Positions 35,322-45,417 are shown, counted from the first letter of the stretch. The stretch is 64,000 bases of DNA from Spirochaetales bacterium (GCA_027021365.1 JALUUM010000020.1:140726-204725); one strand, 5' to 3'. Notes: a model not told the origin generated them from the sequence alone. Translations and numbers: made by a program.

Positions 35322-36360
35322 GCTTTTCTTTCTATTGAGTATAAACAGGATGAGGTCTCTAAAATCAGTTGAAAAGATAATCCTTGCCGAGAGGGTAAAA
35401 AACCTCGAAGAACTTCTGCTTCTGGGGATACATGAAATCGAGGGATTGGTTGGTAGAAGGCTCAAGTGTCCGGATAGCTGGGAAGACGTGCAGAGAAAGG
35501 TCGAAAAGGATATGAAACACTTGACCTCCGGAAAAATTGGTTGCACCTTTTATTGGGATAAGGATTATCCTCCGCTGTTGCGCAAGATTTATGATCCACC
35601 CTACATGCTCTTTTACAGAGGCACATTACCGGATAATAAGAGGATACATGTTGCAATCGTCGGAACGAGAAAATCGCATGCAGAGGCAAGAAAGGCAGCA
35701 AGAAAACTGGCTGAGGAATGGGTTCTGGCAGGAGGTATAGTCGTTTCAGGAATAGCATTTGGTATAGACGCCGAGGCTCATATGGGAAGTCTTGCAAGAA
35801 AGGATAGTGCGGTAGCGGTTCTCGGAAACGGAATCGATTTGATATACCCTGTTTCAAACAGATGGCTGGGGAGAAAGATACTACATAAGGGTGGTGCACT
35901 TCTCAGCGAATATCCGCCGGGAGAGCCACCTGCAAAGTACCACTTCCCCGAGAGAAACAGAATAATAAGCGGCCTGTCCGAAGCTGTGGTTGTAGTGGAG
36001 GCACCTGAGAGATCCGGAGCACTGATTACAGCTGATTATGCACTTGAACAGGGTAGGGAATTACTCGTGCACCGCCTAGGTCTCTCCGACCAGGCAGCCC
36101 TCGGTACAAGGAAACTTGCCGAGGAGGGAGCGGGAATAGTTGAGAATTGTTACGACATACTGAAACAGATAGGGAAATTTGAAAGAGACTTACCGGGTTT
36201 TGATTTTCAAAAGCTTCAAGCGGGAAATGAATCGAGCGAAAATAACGGGAAAAGCATTACCGAAGGTTCTGAAGCTGACTACTCTGCAGCTTCGAAACTG
36301 GTGACCGACTTGAGGAGAGAGATGAAAGCAAAAGGGTTATTGGGAGATTTCAATGGGTAA
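35308..36360 (+). CDS. dprA: DprA/Smf DNA-processing protein
   Basis: In transformable bacteria DprA loads RecA on incoming single-stranded DNA. This 350-residue protein has a helical start and then the Rossmann-like core with VAIVGTRKSHAEARKAA, VVSGIAFGIDAEAHMGSL, AVLGNGIDLIYP, FPERNRIISGLSEAVVVVEAP and GSGALITADYALEQGR-type segments (here RSGALITADYALEQGR). The short C-terminal part (about 320-350) may be a degenerate winged helix. ATG 35308 is preceded by AAGGCGGAG. No other competence genes are seen. topA overlaps by eight bases, the dprA-topA pair found in many bacteria. Confidence 0.92.
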   Translation: MRESELFFLLSINRMRSLKSVEKIILAERVKNLEELLLLGIHEIEGLVGRRLKCPDSWEDVQRKVEKDMKHLTSGKIGCTFYWDKDYPPLLRKIYDPPYMLFYRGTLPDNKRIHVAIVGTRKSHAEARKAARKLAEEWVLAGGIVVSGIAFGIDAEAHMGSLARKDSAVAVLGNGIDLIYPVSNRWLGRKILHKGGALLSEYPPGEPPAKYHFPERNRIISGLSEAVVVVEAPERSGALITADYALEQGRELLVHRLGLSDQAALGTRKLAEEGAGIVENCYDILKQIGKFERDLPGFDFQKLQAGNESSENNGKSITEGSEADYSAASKLVTDLRREMKAKGLLGDFNG

Positions 36361-38482
36361 GAAGAGAAAGAAGAGTGAAGAGAATAACATACTCGTGATT
36401 GTGGAATCACCTGCCAAAGCAAAAACCATCGAAAAGTATCTGGGCAAGGGCTATTCTGTTACCGCTTCGATGGGGCATTTGATAGATCTTCCCAAATCGC
36501 GCCTTGCCGTAAACATAGAGAATGGTTTCGAGCCCGATTATATAACGGTGCGTGGAAAGGCAAAGATCTTGAATGAGCTGGTGAAGAAGGCTAAGAAGTC
36601 GGAAAAAGTGTATCTTGCATCGGACAATGATAGGGAGGGAGAAGCAATCGCATTCCACCTCAAGAATGCCATTTCCAAAAAGAACGGGAAAGTGGAGATA
36701 GACAGGATCACCTTCAATGAGATTACACCGGTAGCCATAAGGGAGGCTGTTTCGAAACCCGGTGATATAGATATGGCAAAAGTCGATGCCCAGAAAGCGA
36801 GAAGAGTCCTGGACAGGCTAGTAGGTTACAGCCTCTCACCCATACTGTGGAAAAAGGTGAAGAACGGACTTTCTGCGGGACGCGTGCAATCAGTTGCATT
36901 GAAATTGATTTGTGAAAGGGAGAAAGAGGTTGAATCCTTTATTCCCGAAGAGTACTGGACTCTGGAAGCGGAACTGAAAAAGGGGAGAAGCAAGTTCAGG
37001 GCATTGCTGGTGGAGTACAGAGGAGAAAAGCCAAAGATAAAGAACAATCAGGAAGTACTGGATATTATCGGTGCATTGAAGCGTTACAAGAATTTTATGG
37101 TAAAGGACATAAAGGTTACGGAGAAAACATTCAGGCCGAGGCCACCCTTTACCACTTCTACCCTTCAGCAAACTGCTGCTAACAGGTTGAATTACACATC
37201 GCGAAGGACAATGAGAATTGCTCAGCAACTCTATGAAGGGGTAAATATTGGTTCGGGAAGAGTCGGTTTGATAACATATATGAGAACAGATTCAACGAGG
37301 ATTTCCAACGTTGCATTGAATGCGGCAAGAAAATTCATAGCCGAGAATTATCCGGGAGAGCTTCCCGAGCAGCCTCAGTTCTACAGATCAAAGAAAAATG
37401 CTCAGGATGCACATGAGGCAATAAGGCCGACATACGTGGAAAAAACGCCTGACGAGATAAAAAAATACCTCACTCTGGAGCAATACAAGCTCTATTCAAT
37501 AATCTGGGAACGATTCATTGCATCCCAGATGAAACCGTCAAAGACAGCCACGACGACGGTTCTCTTTTCAGCCGGTGATTCTCTTTTCAGGGCAGCATCC
37601 ACCGTTACGGTAGAGAAGGGTTATCAAAAGATATTGAAACTGCTTGCTAACAGGGAGAAGGAAAAAAGGATACCGCAGATGAAGGTGGGCGAAGAGGTGG
37701 AGTGTGTGAAGTTCCATCCGGAACAGCATTTTACAACCGGCCCTTCCAGGTATACCGATGCTACTATTGTCAAGGCCCTCGAGGAAAATGATATCGGAAG
37801 ACCTTCGACCTACGCGCCGATAATTTCCGTCCTTCTGGACAGATACTATGTGAGACGGCAGAATAAGCAACTCATACCCACCCAGCTTGGAAGGATAATA
37901 AGCGAAATCCTGAGTGATTCTTTTCCGGATCTCATAAACATCTCCTTTACTGCAGAGATGGAACGAAAGCTCGATGAGATAGAGGAAAAAAAGATCCAGT
38001 GGTCCAGTATGATACGTGAGTTTTATGAGCCTTTCAGTAAACAGGTTGCACATGTCACGTCTACACTCGAATCTGTAAAGGGAACGCTGGATGAACCCAC
38101 AGAGTATAGCTGCGAACTTTGCGGGCGGCCAATGGTGAAAAAACTTGGACGCTACGGTTATTTTCTCGCCTGCTCTGGTTTTCCTGAGTGCAAGAATACG
38201 AAACCCATACCCCTGGCGGATTGTCCGAGGCCTGGTTGTGACGGAAAGATAGTGGAAAGGAGAAGCAGGAGGGGAAGAGGAAGGGGAAAGGTTTTTTACG
38301 GATGCACGAACTATCCGGATTGTGATTTTGTCACCTATGACAAGCCAACCAGTCAGAAGTGCCCCAAGTGTGGCCAGTTTCTCGTGGAAAAAACCGATAA
38401 GCAGAGAGGTACATACAAGGCCTGTATAAACCCGGATTGTGATTACCTCCATACCGTAGAGATAGAGGATCAGAATGCTTGA
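36353..38482 (+). CDS. topA: DNA topoisomerase I
   Basis: Type IA topoisomerase that relaxes negative supercoils, 709 residues. The Toprim domain has VIVESPAKAKTIEKYLG near the start and ASDNDREGEAIAFH. The nucleophile is Tyr307 in LITYMRTDSTR. QDAHEAIRPT and EENDIGRPSTYAPI are further core motifs. The C-terminus has three Cys4 zinc ribbons, beginning at CELCGRP, CPRPGCDG and CPKCGQF. It overlaps both dprA and xerC by eight bases. Confidence 0.96.
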   Translation: MGKKRKKSEENNILVIVESPAKAKTIEKYLGKGYSVTASMGHLIDLPKSRLAVNIENGFEPDYITVRGKAKILNELVKKAKKSEKVYLASDNDREGEAIAFHLKNAISKKNGKVEIDRITFNEITPVAIREAVSKPGDIDMAKVDAQKARRVLDRLVGYSLSPILWKKVKNGLSAGRVQSVALKLICEREKEVESFIPEEYWTLEAELKKGRSKFRALLVEYRGEKPKIKNNQEVLDIIGALKRYKNFMVKDIKVTEKTFRPRPPFTTSTLQQTAANRLNYTSRRTMRIAQQLYEGVNIGSGRVGLITYMRTDSTRISNVALNAARKFIAENYPGELPEQPQFYRSKKNAQDAHEAIRPTYVEKTPDEIKKYLTLEQYKLYSIIWERFIASQMKPSKTATTTVLFSAGDSLFRAASTVTVEKGYQKILKLLANREKEKRIPQMKVGEEVECVKFHPEQHFTTGPSRYTDATIVKALEENDIGRPSTYAPIISVLLDRYYVRRQNKQLIPTQLGRIISEILSDSFPDLINISFTAEMERKLDEIEEKKIQWSSMIREFYEPFSKQVAHVTSTLESVKGTLDEPTEYSCELCGRPMVKKLGRYGYFLACSGFPECKNTKPIPLADCPRPGCDGKIVERRSRRGRGRGKVFYGCTNYPDCDFVTYDKPTSQKCPKCGQFLVEKTDKQRGTYKACINPDCDYLHTVEIEDQNA

Positions 38483-39374
38483 TGAATATTTGAATTATCT
38501 TACTAGTGTAAAGAATCTCTCATCCAATACAATAAGGGCGTATGGTGAGGATATAGAATCCTTTCTCAGATACCTGGAGAGAAAGGGTTTGGGACTGAAA
38601 GAGGTGGATCTTAATGAAATCAGAGAGTATATAACGATTCTATCGAGGATGAGGCTGTCTTCGAGGAGTCTCAACAGAAAGATCTCGGCGTTGAGAGGGT
38701 TTTTCCGTTTCTTGCGGAGGAGAGATAAAATATCATTGAATCCTTTCGATTCGATAAGGAATTTAAGAACGGAGAAGAATCTCCCCGGTTTCCTCTTCGA
38801 GAGGGAGATGGAGAGCTTTTTTGAAAATATGAGAGACGATTTCTGGTCCCTGAGGGATAGAGCAATATTTGAATTCCTCTATTCCACGGGGTGCAGAGTG
38901 TCGGAGATGACCTCATTGGACCTCCGTGATATCGATTTAAAGAGAGGAGTTGCATTTGTAACGGGAAAGGGGAGAAAAGAGCGCGTGGTTTTCATAGGCA
39001 AGCGAGCAAAGAGTGCAATAGAGAACTATCTTGTAAAGAGGAAGTACTACATAAAGAGAGATGATGTGGAATCTGCCGGAGCACTCTTTATAAATCACAA
39101 GGGAAAACGACTAACATCGAGGGGAGTTCGTTATATCCTTGACAAATACTCCGGCCGGATGGACCTGAAGAAACACATTTCACCCCATACATTCAGGCAT
39201 TCATTTGCAACTCATATTCTGAACAGAGGGGCTGATATCCGTATCGTACAGGAGCTTCTCGGCCATTCGAGCCTTTCCACTACGCAGATATACACCCATG
39301 TCGGATTGGAATCATTAAAACGTGTATATCTGGAGGCTCATCCTCATGCAAAAATAGAGAGAAAAAAACAATGA
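38475..39374 (+). CDS. xerC: Tyrosine recombinase, XerC-like
   Basis: A 299-residue Xer recombinase with the complete catalytic set: Arg141 (TGCRVSE), Lys165 (GKGRKER), His238 and Arg241 (HTFRHSF), His264 (LLGHSS) and Tyr273 (TQIYTHV). The place between topA and hslV is that of codV/xerC in Bacillus, which supports XerC over XerD. A basic tail (HAKIERKKQ) ends the protein. The start is embedded in the topA end (eight-base overlap). Confidence 0.92.
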   Translation: MLDEYLNYLTSVKNLSSNTIRAYGEDIESFLRYLERKGLGLKEVDLNEIREYITILSRMRLSSRSLNRKISALRGFFRFLRRRDKISLNPFDSIRNLRTEKNLPGFLFEREMESFFENMRDDFWSLRDRAIFEFLYSTGCRVSEMTSLDLRDIDLKRGVAFVTGKGRKERVVFIGKRAKSAIENYLVKRKYYIKRDDVESAGALFINHKGKRLTSRGVRYILDKYSGRMDLKKHISPHTFRHSFATHILNRGADIRIVQELLGHSSLSTTQIYTHVGLESLKRVYLEAHPHAKIERKKQ

Positions 39375-39396
39375 AAGGAAAAGGGTAGAGTATCAT

Positions 39397-39933
39397 ATGG
39401 AAAAATTCATCGGGACAACAATAATTGCCGTGAACCGCAATGGCAAGGTAGCAATGGCAGGTGATGGTCAGGTAACGATGGGCAATACCATCATGAAGGG
39501 AAAGGCAAGAAAGGTGAGGAAAATCTTTAACGGTAAGATAATCGTCGGCTTTGCGGGAGCCACGGCAGATGCCTTTACTTTATTTGAGAAATTCGAAGAC
39601 AGGGTAAAGGAATATGGCGGAGACTTAACCAGAGCGGCGGTAGAACTTGCAAAGGACTGGCGCACCGACAGAGTACTCAGGAGGCTGGAGGCGATGCTGC
39701 TCGTTGCGGACAAGAAGAACATGTTTCTCATATCGGGAACCGGTGATGTAATAGAACCGGAAGAGGGTGTGATAGCAATAGGTTCGGGAGGGAGTTTCGC
39801 CTATGCAGCAGCGCGTGCCTATCTGGAATCGAGTGACCTTTCGGCAAGGGAGATTGCTGAAAAAGCTCTAAATATTGCCTCCGATATATGCATATACACA
39901 AATAAGGAAATAATCGTGGAGGAACTGAAATGA
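39397..39933 (+). CDS. hslV: HslV protease subunit with N-terminal propeptide
   Basis: Peptidase of the HslUV complex, a proteasome-like threonine protease, 178 residues. The sequence after six residues is [20 protein letters not shown], so Thr7 is the likely catalytic N-terminus after removal of a MEKFIG propeptide; in E. coli only Met is removed. [10 protein letters not shown] and [13 protein letters not shown] are the other conserved parts. It is coupled to hslU by ATGA and preceded by xerC. Confidence 0.95.
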   Translation: MEKFIGTTIIAVNRNGKVAMAGDGQVTMGNTIMKGKARKVRKIFNGKIIVGFAGATADAFTLFEKFEDRVKEYGGDLTRAAVELAKDWRTDRVLRRLEAMLLVADKKNMFLISGTGDVIEPEEGVIAIGSGGSFAYAAARAYLESSDLSAREIAEKALNIASDICIYTNKEIIVEELK

Positions 39934-41267
39934 AATCTCCATTGGATTTGACGCCGGAGGAAATCGTTAGAGAACTGGATAAGTATATCATAGGACAGGA
40001 AAAGGCCAAGAAAGCCGTCGCAATAGCCCTTCGAAACCGTATAAGAAGACAGAGGTTGCCTGAGGATCTGAGAGACGAGGTAGCACCCAAGAATATCATA
40101 ATGATAGGTCCCACGGGTGTGGGAAAGACTGAAATAGCTAGGAGATTGTCCAGGCTCTGCGGTGCTCCATTCGTAAAGGTCGAGGCAACCAAGTATACCG
40201 AGATAGGATACGTTGGAAGGGATGTGGAATCGATGGTGAGGGATCTTGTATCTGTTGCAGTTTCCATGGTCAAATCGGAGATGCAGGAAGAGGTACGGAC
40301 AGAAGCGGAGATCAGAGCCGAGGAGGCTCTTCTGGATCTTCTGCTTCCAGGTATAAAGAAGCCGGATACCTCCGAGGTCAGTGAGGTAAAGAGCGATACG
40401 AGGGAAAAACTCAGACAGATGTTGAAAGAGGGAAAGCTCGATGACAGGCTTGTCGAGATAAGCGTAACAAAATCCACCATGCCGGCAATAGAAATATTCT
40501 CCGGAACGTCCTTCGAGGAGCTTGGTGTGAATTTCGGAGGGCTATCCAACATATTTGGGGGAAAAAAGAAGAAAAAGAAGGTGACTGTAAGACAGGCAAG
40601 GGAGATTCTCTTGAGCGAAGAGATGGACAAGCTTGTGGATATGGACAGGGTTTCGGAAATCGCTCTCAAACGGGCACAGGAAATGGGAATCATCTTTTTG
40701 GATGAGCTGGACAAGATAGCTTCCAAGGACAGCAAGGTGGGTATCGATGTCTCGAGGGAGGGTGTCCAGAGAGATATTCTGCCCATAGTGGAGGGCTGCA
40801 AGGTAACGACAAGGTACGGGATGATAGATACATCCCACATCCTATTCATTGCCGCTGGGGCTTTTCACATAAGCAAGCCTTCCGACCTGATTCCCGAGCT
40901 TCAAGGGCGCTTCCCGTTGAGAGTGGAGCTGAATGCCCTTACAAGCGAGGATTTCAAGAAGATACTTACTCAACCGAAGAATGCCTTGATAAAGCAATAC
41001 ATGGCGCTTCTGAAAACGGAGGATGTGGAGCTGGAGTTTACCGACGAGGCGATAGAGAAGATTTCCGAAGTGGCAAGCGATGTCAACTCCAAGACAGAGA
41101 ATATCGGAGCAAGGAGATTGCACACGATAATGGAACGTGTTCTGGAAGAGATATCATTCTATGCACCCAATATGAAGGGCCAGAAGGTAACGATTACGAA
41201 AGAGTATGTTGAGGAAAGATTGAAGGATATAGAGGAGGACAGAGACCTTGCAAGATTTATTCTTTGA
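39930..41267 (+). CDS. hslU: HslU AAA+ unfoldase
   Basis: ATPase partner of HslV, 445 residues. [20 protein letters not shown] is at the start, Walker [10 protein letters not shown] at about 58-66, the substrate pore GYVGRD near 92-97 and Walker [13 protein letters not shown] near 254-265. The I-domain (about 110-240) includes a KKKKKK-rich stretch near 212. The C-terminal ARFIL is the tail that inserts into HslV. This is the last gene before the flagellar cluster. Confidence 0.96.
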   Translation: MKSPLDLTPEEIVRELDKYIIGQEKAKKAVAIALRNRIRRQRLPEDLRDEVAPKNIIMIGPTGVGKTEIARRLSRLCGAPFVKVEATKYTEIGYVGRDVESMVRDLVSVAVSMVKSEMQEEVRTEAEIRAEEALLDLLLPGIKKPDTSEVSEVKSDTREKLRQMLKEGKLDDRLVEISVTKSTMPAIEIFSGTSFEELGVNFGGLSNIFGGKKKKKKVTVRQAREILLSEEMDKLVDMDRVSEIALKRAQEMGIIFLDELDKIASKDSKVGIDVSREGVQRDILPIVEGCKVTTRYGMIDTSHILFIAAGAFHISKPSDLIPELQGRFPLRVELNALTSEDFKKILTQPKNALIKQYMALLKTEDVELEFTDEAIEKISEVASDVNSKTENIGARRLHTIMERVLEEISFYAPNMKGQKVTITKEYVEERLKDIEEDRDLARFIL

Positions 41268-41327
41268 TACCCTTAATACAACGCTCGATTTGTTCCGAAA
41301 ATATGTTGTGGAGGGAAATAGTTAAGG

Positions 41328-41741
41328 ATGTTCAACGGATTGTTTGGCAAGAATCTGGATATAATTCAGAGGGAACTTGACGTTTCTGTTTTGAGAAGAA
41401 ATGTCATAGCAAATAACATAGCAAACTCGGATACACCGAATTTCAAGAGGACGGTAGTCAACTTCGAATCTCAACTAAAGAGGGCTCTGGATTCGGAGAA
41501 GGTAAAGCCGTTCCCGCAGCTTCTCACCGACAGGAGGCATATCCCCTTCTACAAACCAATGGACTACCGTGAAGTCAAGCCCAGGAGGGTGCTGGATTAC
41601 CTTACAACGGCAAAGAACAATGGAAACAATGTCGACATCGAAGAGGAGATGATGAATGCGATGGAGAATCAGCTTCTCTATCAGACACTGGTACAGGTTG
41701 TATCAAGTGAATTTGCCAGGGTGAACCTTGTATTGAGGTAG
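41328..41741 (+). CDS. flgB: Flagellar proximal rod protein FlgB
   Basis: First gene of the large motility cluster, 137 residues. It has the rod/hook N-terminal motif RNVIANNIANSDTPNFKRT (about 24-42) and the C-terminal helix with MENQLLYQTLVQVVSSEF. FlgB joins the rod to FliE and the export gate. No secretion signal; it uses the flagellar type III system. The 60-base gap behind hslU has GGAGG before the ATG but no convincing promoter. Confidence 0.95.
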   Translation: MFNGLFGKNLDIIQRELDVSVLRRNVIANNIANSDTPNFKRTVVNFESQLKRALDSEKVKPFPQLLTDRRHIPFYKPMDYREVKPRRVLDYLTTAKNNGNNVDIEEEMMNAMENQLLYQTLVQVVSSEFARVNLVLR

Positions 41742-41755
41742 GAGGATTTTAGAGT

Positions 41756-42214
41756 ATGGGACTGTTTACCAGTATTAACATAGCTGCCACGGGGTTGACG
41801 GCCCAGAGGACACGTCTCGACGTTATTGCAAATAATATAGCCAATGTGAATACAACGAGAACCACGGAGGGCGGCCCTTTCAGGCGAAGCAGGGTGATAT
41901 TTCGGCCCAGGGTATCACAACCGTACTGGAGAAGCCCCTTTCTGCCAGAGTACCTCGATAACGGGGTTGGAAAGGGTGTGAGGATTGTGAAAATAGAAAA
42001 GGATTATGACTCCAAACCAAGGCTTGTATACGATCCGACTCACCCGGATGCAATAAAAACAGGCCCGAGAAAGGGATACGTGGAGTATCCAAATGTAAAT
42101 GTGGTAAATGAAATGGTTGACATGATCTCTGCCTCGAGGTCATACGAGGCAAATGTCGCCGTGATAGACGGTACAAAGAGCATGTTTCTCAAAGCATTGG
42201 AAATCGGGAGGTAA
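41756..42214 (+). CDS. flgC: Flagellar proximal rod protein FlgC
   Basis: Rod protein of 152 residues. The N-terminal helix SINIAATGLTAQRTRLDVIANNIANVNT and the C-terminal MVDMISASRSYEANVAVIDGTKSMFLKALEIGR are standard for FlgC. A ribosome-binding site AGGAGG stands 11 bases upstream. It stacks on FlgB in the periplasmic rod. Confidence 0.96.
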   Translation: MGLFTSINIAATGLTAQRTRLDVIANNIANVNTTRTTEGGPFRRSRVIFRPRVSQPYWRSPFLPEYLDNGVGKGVRIVKIEKDYDSKPRLVYDPTHPDAIKTGPRKGYVEYPNVNVVNEMVDMISASRSYEANVAVIDGTKSMFLKALEIGR

Positions 42215-42217
42215 CAG

Positions 42218-42550
42218 ATGGGATTTCTAACACCTGATCAAGTGAACGGAGAGGTTGTAAAAATGTTGCGGACGGATCCGAGACACATGAGTCCGGAACC
42301 TCAGTTTGGAAAGACAAACACAACGGCAGAGGAGAGTTTCGGCAGACTGTTGTTCAAAGCATTGAACCAGGTGAATGCCGACCAGGTGGATAGTATCAAT
42401 CTCACAGAAAAGATGATTACCGATCCCGATTCTGTCAATATACACGATGTAACAATTGCAATTGCCAAGGCAAATCTATCGCTTTCGATAACGAAAGCCA
42501 TTGCCGACAGGGCGATAAGAGCATACAGGGAAATCATAAATGTGAGGTGA
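42218..42550 (+). CDS. fliE: Flagellar MS-ring/rod junction protein FliE
   Basis: A 110-residue helical protein linking the MS ring to the rod. The family signature is SFGRLLFKALNQVNADQVDS plus DPDSVNIHDVTIAIAKANLSLSITKAI and YREIINVR at the very end. It begins three bases after flgC. Confidence 0.95.
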   Translation: MGFLTPDQVNGEVVKMLRTDPRHMSPEPQFGKTNTTAEESFGRLLFKALNQVNADQVDSINLTEKMITDPDSVNIHDVTIAIAKANLSLSITKAIADRAIRAYREIINVR

Positions 42551-42579
42551 TTTCTCTTTAAATAACAGGGGGAGGGGAC

Positions 42580-44289
42580 ATGAACGAATGGTTGAAAAAA
42601 CTCATTGAACAGTTCAAGGGACTGTGGGGAAAGTGGTCCACTGTTCAGAAGATTATCCTATTTTCAGTTGCAGCCGTCGTCATAGTTGCAATAATTCTCG
42701 TGGTAGCCTTTAGCTCCGCACCGAGCATGGTGCCATTGATCAGATCTCCGATAACAGACGATACACTCCTTACGAAGATTACGGCGAGATTGGACGAAGA
42801 GGGTGTAAACTACCAGGTGAGGGCGGACAAGGTGATAATGGTACCGGACGAACCGACGGCAAGAAGAATGAGGGCAATTCTGGTAAGGGAGGATCTGATT
42901 CCGCCCAAAACAGACCCGTGGGCAATTTTCGACGTGGAGCGGTGGACTATAACAGACTTCGAACGCAACGTGAATCTTCAGCGTGCAATCAAGAAGAGTC
43001 TTGAACAGCATATCCTTGCACTGGATGATGTTGATGCGGTCAGTGTTACCCTGGTCGTTCCGAAGAACGAACTCTTTACCGAAGACCAGAATCCTGTTAC
43101 TGCATCAGTGATAATAACGCCAAAACCCGGATCCGACATAACGACAAACAGGAAGAAGATAGAGGGGATAGTCAAGCTGATAAAGTTTGCAGTAGCCGGA
43201 CTTAAGGATGAGAACATAGTTATCACCGACCAGAATGGTATCCAGTTGAACAATTTCGAAGATCTAAAGGATATCGATAGGATAGATATAGCAAGAAAAG
43301 AGATAAAGACGAAGACGGATCTGGAGAGACAATACAAGAATGAGATTCTCAAGGCTCTAAAGAATATATTCGGCTCTGACAGGGTGGAGATAGTAAAGCT
43401 CGATATAGACCTCGATATGAGCAAGCAGACTATAAAGACCGAGGAACATTTTCCTGTCACGATGAAAAAGGACAATCCGAAAACACCCTTCGACGAAACA
43501 GTGGTAGTTCCCTCGATTACTCTTTCGAAGCAGTCAAAGGAAGAGACATTCCAAGGCACCGGGTTCAACCCGGAGGGCCCCCCGGGTCAGGAGGGTCAGA
43601 CACCACCGGCGTACAAGGATCTATCAAACCTTGTGGGAAAGTATTCGAACAAGACAGTTACCGAGAACGAAGCGGTGAACAAGAGAAATATCGTGGAGGA
43701 AAAGAGTCCGTGGTCTATAAAGAGATTGACAGTTGCCGTTGCGATAGACGGTGTTTGGAAAAAGGAGTATGATAACAAGGGGCAGGTTATCGTGAATCCG
43801 GATGGAAGTATAAAGAGAAAGTACATTCCGGTATCAGAGGAAGACCTTAAAAAGGCCGAAGCCCTTGTGAAGGATGCGGTGGGTTATAACCGGGACAGAG
43901 GTGATTCGGTTACCGTGGAGCATCTTCAATTCGACAGGACAAAACAGTTCGAGGAAGAGGATGCAAAGTACAGACAGCAGATGCAGCTAAGGCGGACCAT
44001 AATAACGATAATTATTGCCCTTGCGATACTTTTCATTGCTGCAGTTATTTACAGGCTCATCTCCAAGGAAATAGAGAGAAGAAGAAGACTCAGGGAAGAA
44101 GAACTAGCAAGACAGCACCAGGCGATGCGTGAGGCGGCACTGCGTTCTGCTGAAGAGCAGGGTGTCGAGGTAGAGCTCTCTATCGAGGAGAGAGCCAGAT
44201 TGGAGATGCAGGAAAATGCAATCAATATGGCCAGGGAGCATCCGGAGGACGTGGCTCAACTCATCAGGACCTGGCTGATGGAGGAATAG
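42580..44289 (+). CDS. fliF: Flagellar MS-ring protein FliF
   Basis: Ring protein of the basal body, 569 residues, with two membrane helices (about 24-46 and 470-490). The ring-building motif domains between them include LEQHILALDDVDAVSVTLVVP (about 144-164). A flexible middle loop (about 320-370) contains FNPEGPPGQEGQTPP. The acidic C-terminal tail (EHPEDVAQLIRTWLMEE) binds FliG. The ATG follows GGGGGAGGGGAC, an unusually G-rich Shine-Dalgarno also seen before other genes here. Confidence 0.96.
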   Translation: MNEWLKKLIEQFKGLWGKWSTVQKIILFSVAAVVIVAIILVVAFSSAPSMVPLIRSPITDDTLLTKITARLDEEGVNYQVRADKVIMVPDEPTARRMRAILVREDLIPPKTDPWAIFDVERWTITDFERNVNLQRAIKKSLEQHILALDDVDAVSVTLVVPKNELFTEDQNPVTASVIITPKPGSDITTNRKKIEGIVKLIKFAVAGLKDENIVITDQNGIQLNNFEDLKDIDRIDIARKEIKTKTDLERQYKNEILKALKNIFGSDRVEIVKLDIDLDMSKQTIKTEEHFPVTMKKDNPKTPFDETVVVPSITLSKQSKEETFQGTGFNPEGPPGQEGQTPPAYKDLSNLVGKYSNKTVTENEAVNKRNIVEEKSPWSIKRLTVAVAIDGVWKKEYDNKGQVIVNPDGSIKRKYIPVSEEDLKKAEALVKDAVGYNRDRGDSVTVEHLQFDRTKQFEEEDAKYRQQMQLRRTIITIIIALAILFIAAVIYRLISKEIERRRRLREEELARQHQAMREAALRSAEEQGVEVELSIEERARLEMQENAINMAREHPEDVAQLIRTWLMEE

Positions 44290-44290
44290 T

Positions 44291-45370
44291 ATGGCCAAGA
44301 GAAAACAAGCTACAGCCGCTCAAACGGCCACAGCAGGGAAAAAGGGTGCACAGGGAGGAGGAGCCCATAGGAAACAGCTCTCCGGCAGGCAAAAGGCTGC
44401 AGTCTTTCTCGTAACCCTTGGTTCGGAAATCTCGGCTGAAATATTCAAGCACTTGAGAGAGGATGAAATAGAACAGCTCACCTTTGAAATAGCGAGGCTT
44501 GAGAGCATAGAACCTGAAGAACGTGATCAGGTTTTGATGGAATTCCAGGAATTGATGATGGCCCAGGATTTCATCTCCACGGGGGGTATCGATTACGCAA
44601 GGGAACTTCTGGAAAAATCACTTGGCACCCAAAAGGCAGTTGATATCATAAACCGTCTGACAAGTTCTCTTCAGGTGAGGCCCTTCGATTTCATAAGGAG
44701 AACTGACCCGGCTCATCTGTTGAACTTTATTCAACAGGAGCATCCGCAGACAATTGCGCTGATACTTGCATACCTTGAACCCCAGAAGGCATCGGTGATA
44801 CTGGGGAGTCTGCCCAATGAAGTTCAGTCGGATGTTGCAAAGAGAATTGCAACGATGGACAGGACATCTCCCGAGGTATTGAGAGAGGTTGAAAGGGTGC
44901 TGGAGAAAAAGCTCTCTTCACTCTCGTCGGAGGATTACACTGCGGCAGGTGGAGTGGAGAGTATAGTCGAAATCTTGAACCTTGTTGATAGGTCGACAGA
45001 AAAAACGATTATCGAGTCGCTGGAAGAGGATGACCCGGAACTTGCCGAAGAGATAAAGAAGAGGATGTTCGTATTCGAGGATATAGTACTCCTCGATGAC
45101 CGTGCCATACAGAAGGTGCTCAGAGAGGTCGATACGACGGAACTTGCAAAGGCGTTGAAGGCGGTGGACTCGGAGGTTCAAGACAAGATTTTCAGAAACA
45201 TGTCCAAGCGTGCAGCAACACTACTGAAGGAAGACATGGATTACATGGGGCCGATAAGATTGAAAGATGTGGAAGAAGCTCAGCAGAAGATCGTTTCGAT
45301 AATCAGAAAGCTCGAGGAACAGGGTGAAATAGTGGTAGCCAGGGCAGGAGAGGATGAGCTTGTAGTATGA
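44291..45370 (+). CDS. fliG: Flagellar motor switch protein FliG
   Basis: Rotor protein that meets the stator and sets rotation direction, 359 residues, slightly long because of an Ala/Gly/Lys-rich start. The N-terminal part binds FliF (KAAVFLVTLGSEISAEIFKHL). The middle EHPQTIALILAYL is the FliM-binding EHPQR-type motif. The C-terminal charged helix (LDDRAIQKVLREVDTTELAKALK) faces MotA. Its stop codon lies inside a tandem 15-bp duplication. Confidence 0.96.
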   Translation: MAKRKQATAAQTATAGKKGAQGGGAHRKQLSGRQKAAVFLVTLGSEISAEIFKHLREDEIEQLTFEIARLESIEPEERDQVLMEFQELMMAQDFISTGGIDYARELLEKSLGTQKAVDIINRLTSSLQVRPFDFIRRTDPAHLLNFIQQEHPQTIALILAYLEPQKASVILGSLPNEVQSDVAKRIATMDRTSPEVLREVERVLEKKLSSLSSEDYTAAGGVESIVEILNLVDRSTEKTIIESLEEDDPELAEEIKKRMFVFEDIVLLDDRAIQKVLREVDTTELAKALKAVDSEVQDKIFRNMSKRAATLLKEDMDYMGPIRLKDVEEAQQKIVSIIRKLEEQGEIVVARAGEDELVV

Positions 45371-45392
45371 GCGTACATAGTATGAGCGTACA
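45363..45392 (+). repeat. Perfect 15-bp tandem duplication across the fliG stop
   Basis: TAGTATGAGCGTACA occurs at 45363-45377 and again at 45378-45392 without change. The first copy contains the fliG TGA (45368-45370), so the second copy is a duplicate of the gene end inserted before fliH. The fliG protein is not altered. Confidence 0.93.
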
Positions 45393-45417
45393 ATCGAAAC
45401 TTTAGGAGTTGTGAAAA

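Noticed and set aside
37568..38452. Open frame of 294 codons on the minus strand
   Set aside because: Antisense to the topA zinc-ribbon region; no ribosome-binding site and no recognisable features.
33583..39374. The two tyrosine recombinases as parts of an integrative element
   Set aside because: Both match XerC/XerD in length and motifs, sit in conserved housekeeping order, and no attachment repeats or cargo genes are present.
39728..40849. Open frame of 373 codons on the minus strand
   Set aside because: Antisense to hslU; the translation is Ser/Leu/Phe-rich low complexity with no domain, and hslV/hslU on the plus strand are complete.
41268..41327. Sigma-28 promoter before flgB (TTCCGAAAA with TTAA upstream)
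   Set aside because: Matches to the GCCGATAA and TAAA boxes are poor and spacing is off; no convincing sigma-70 promoter is seen either.
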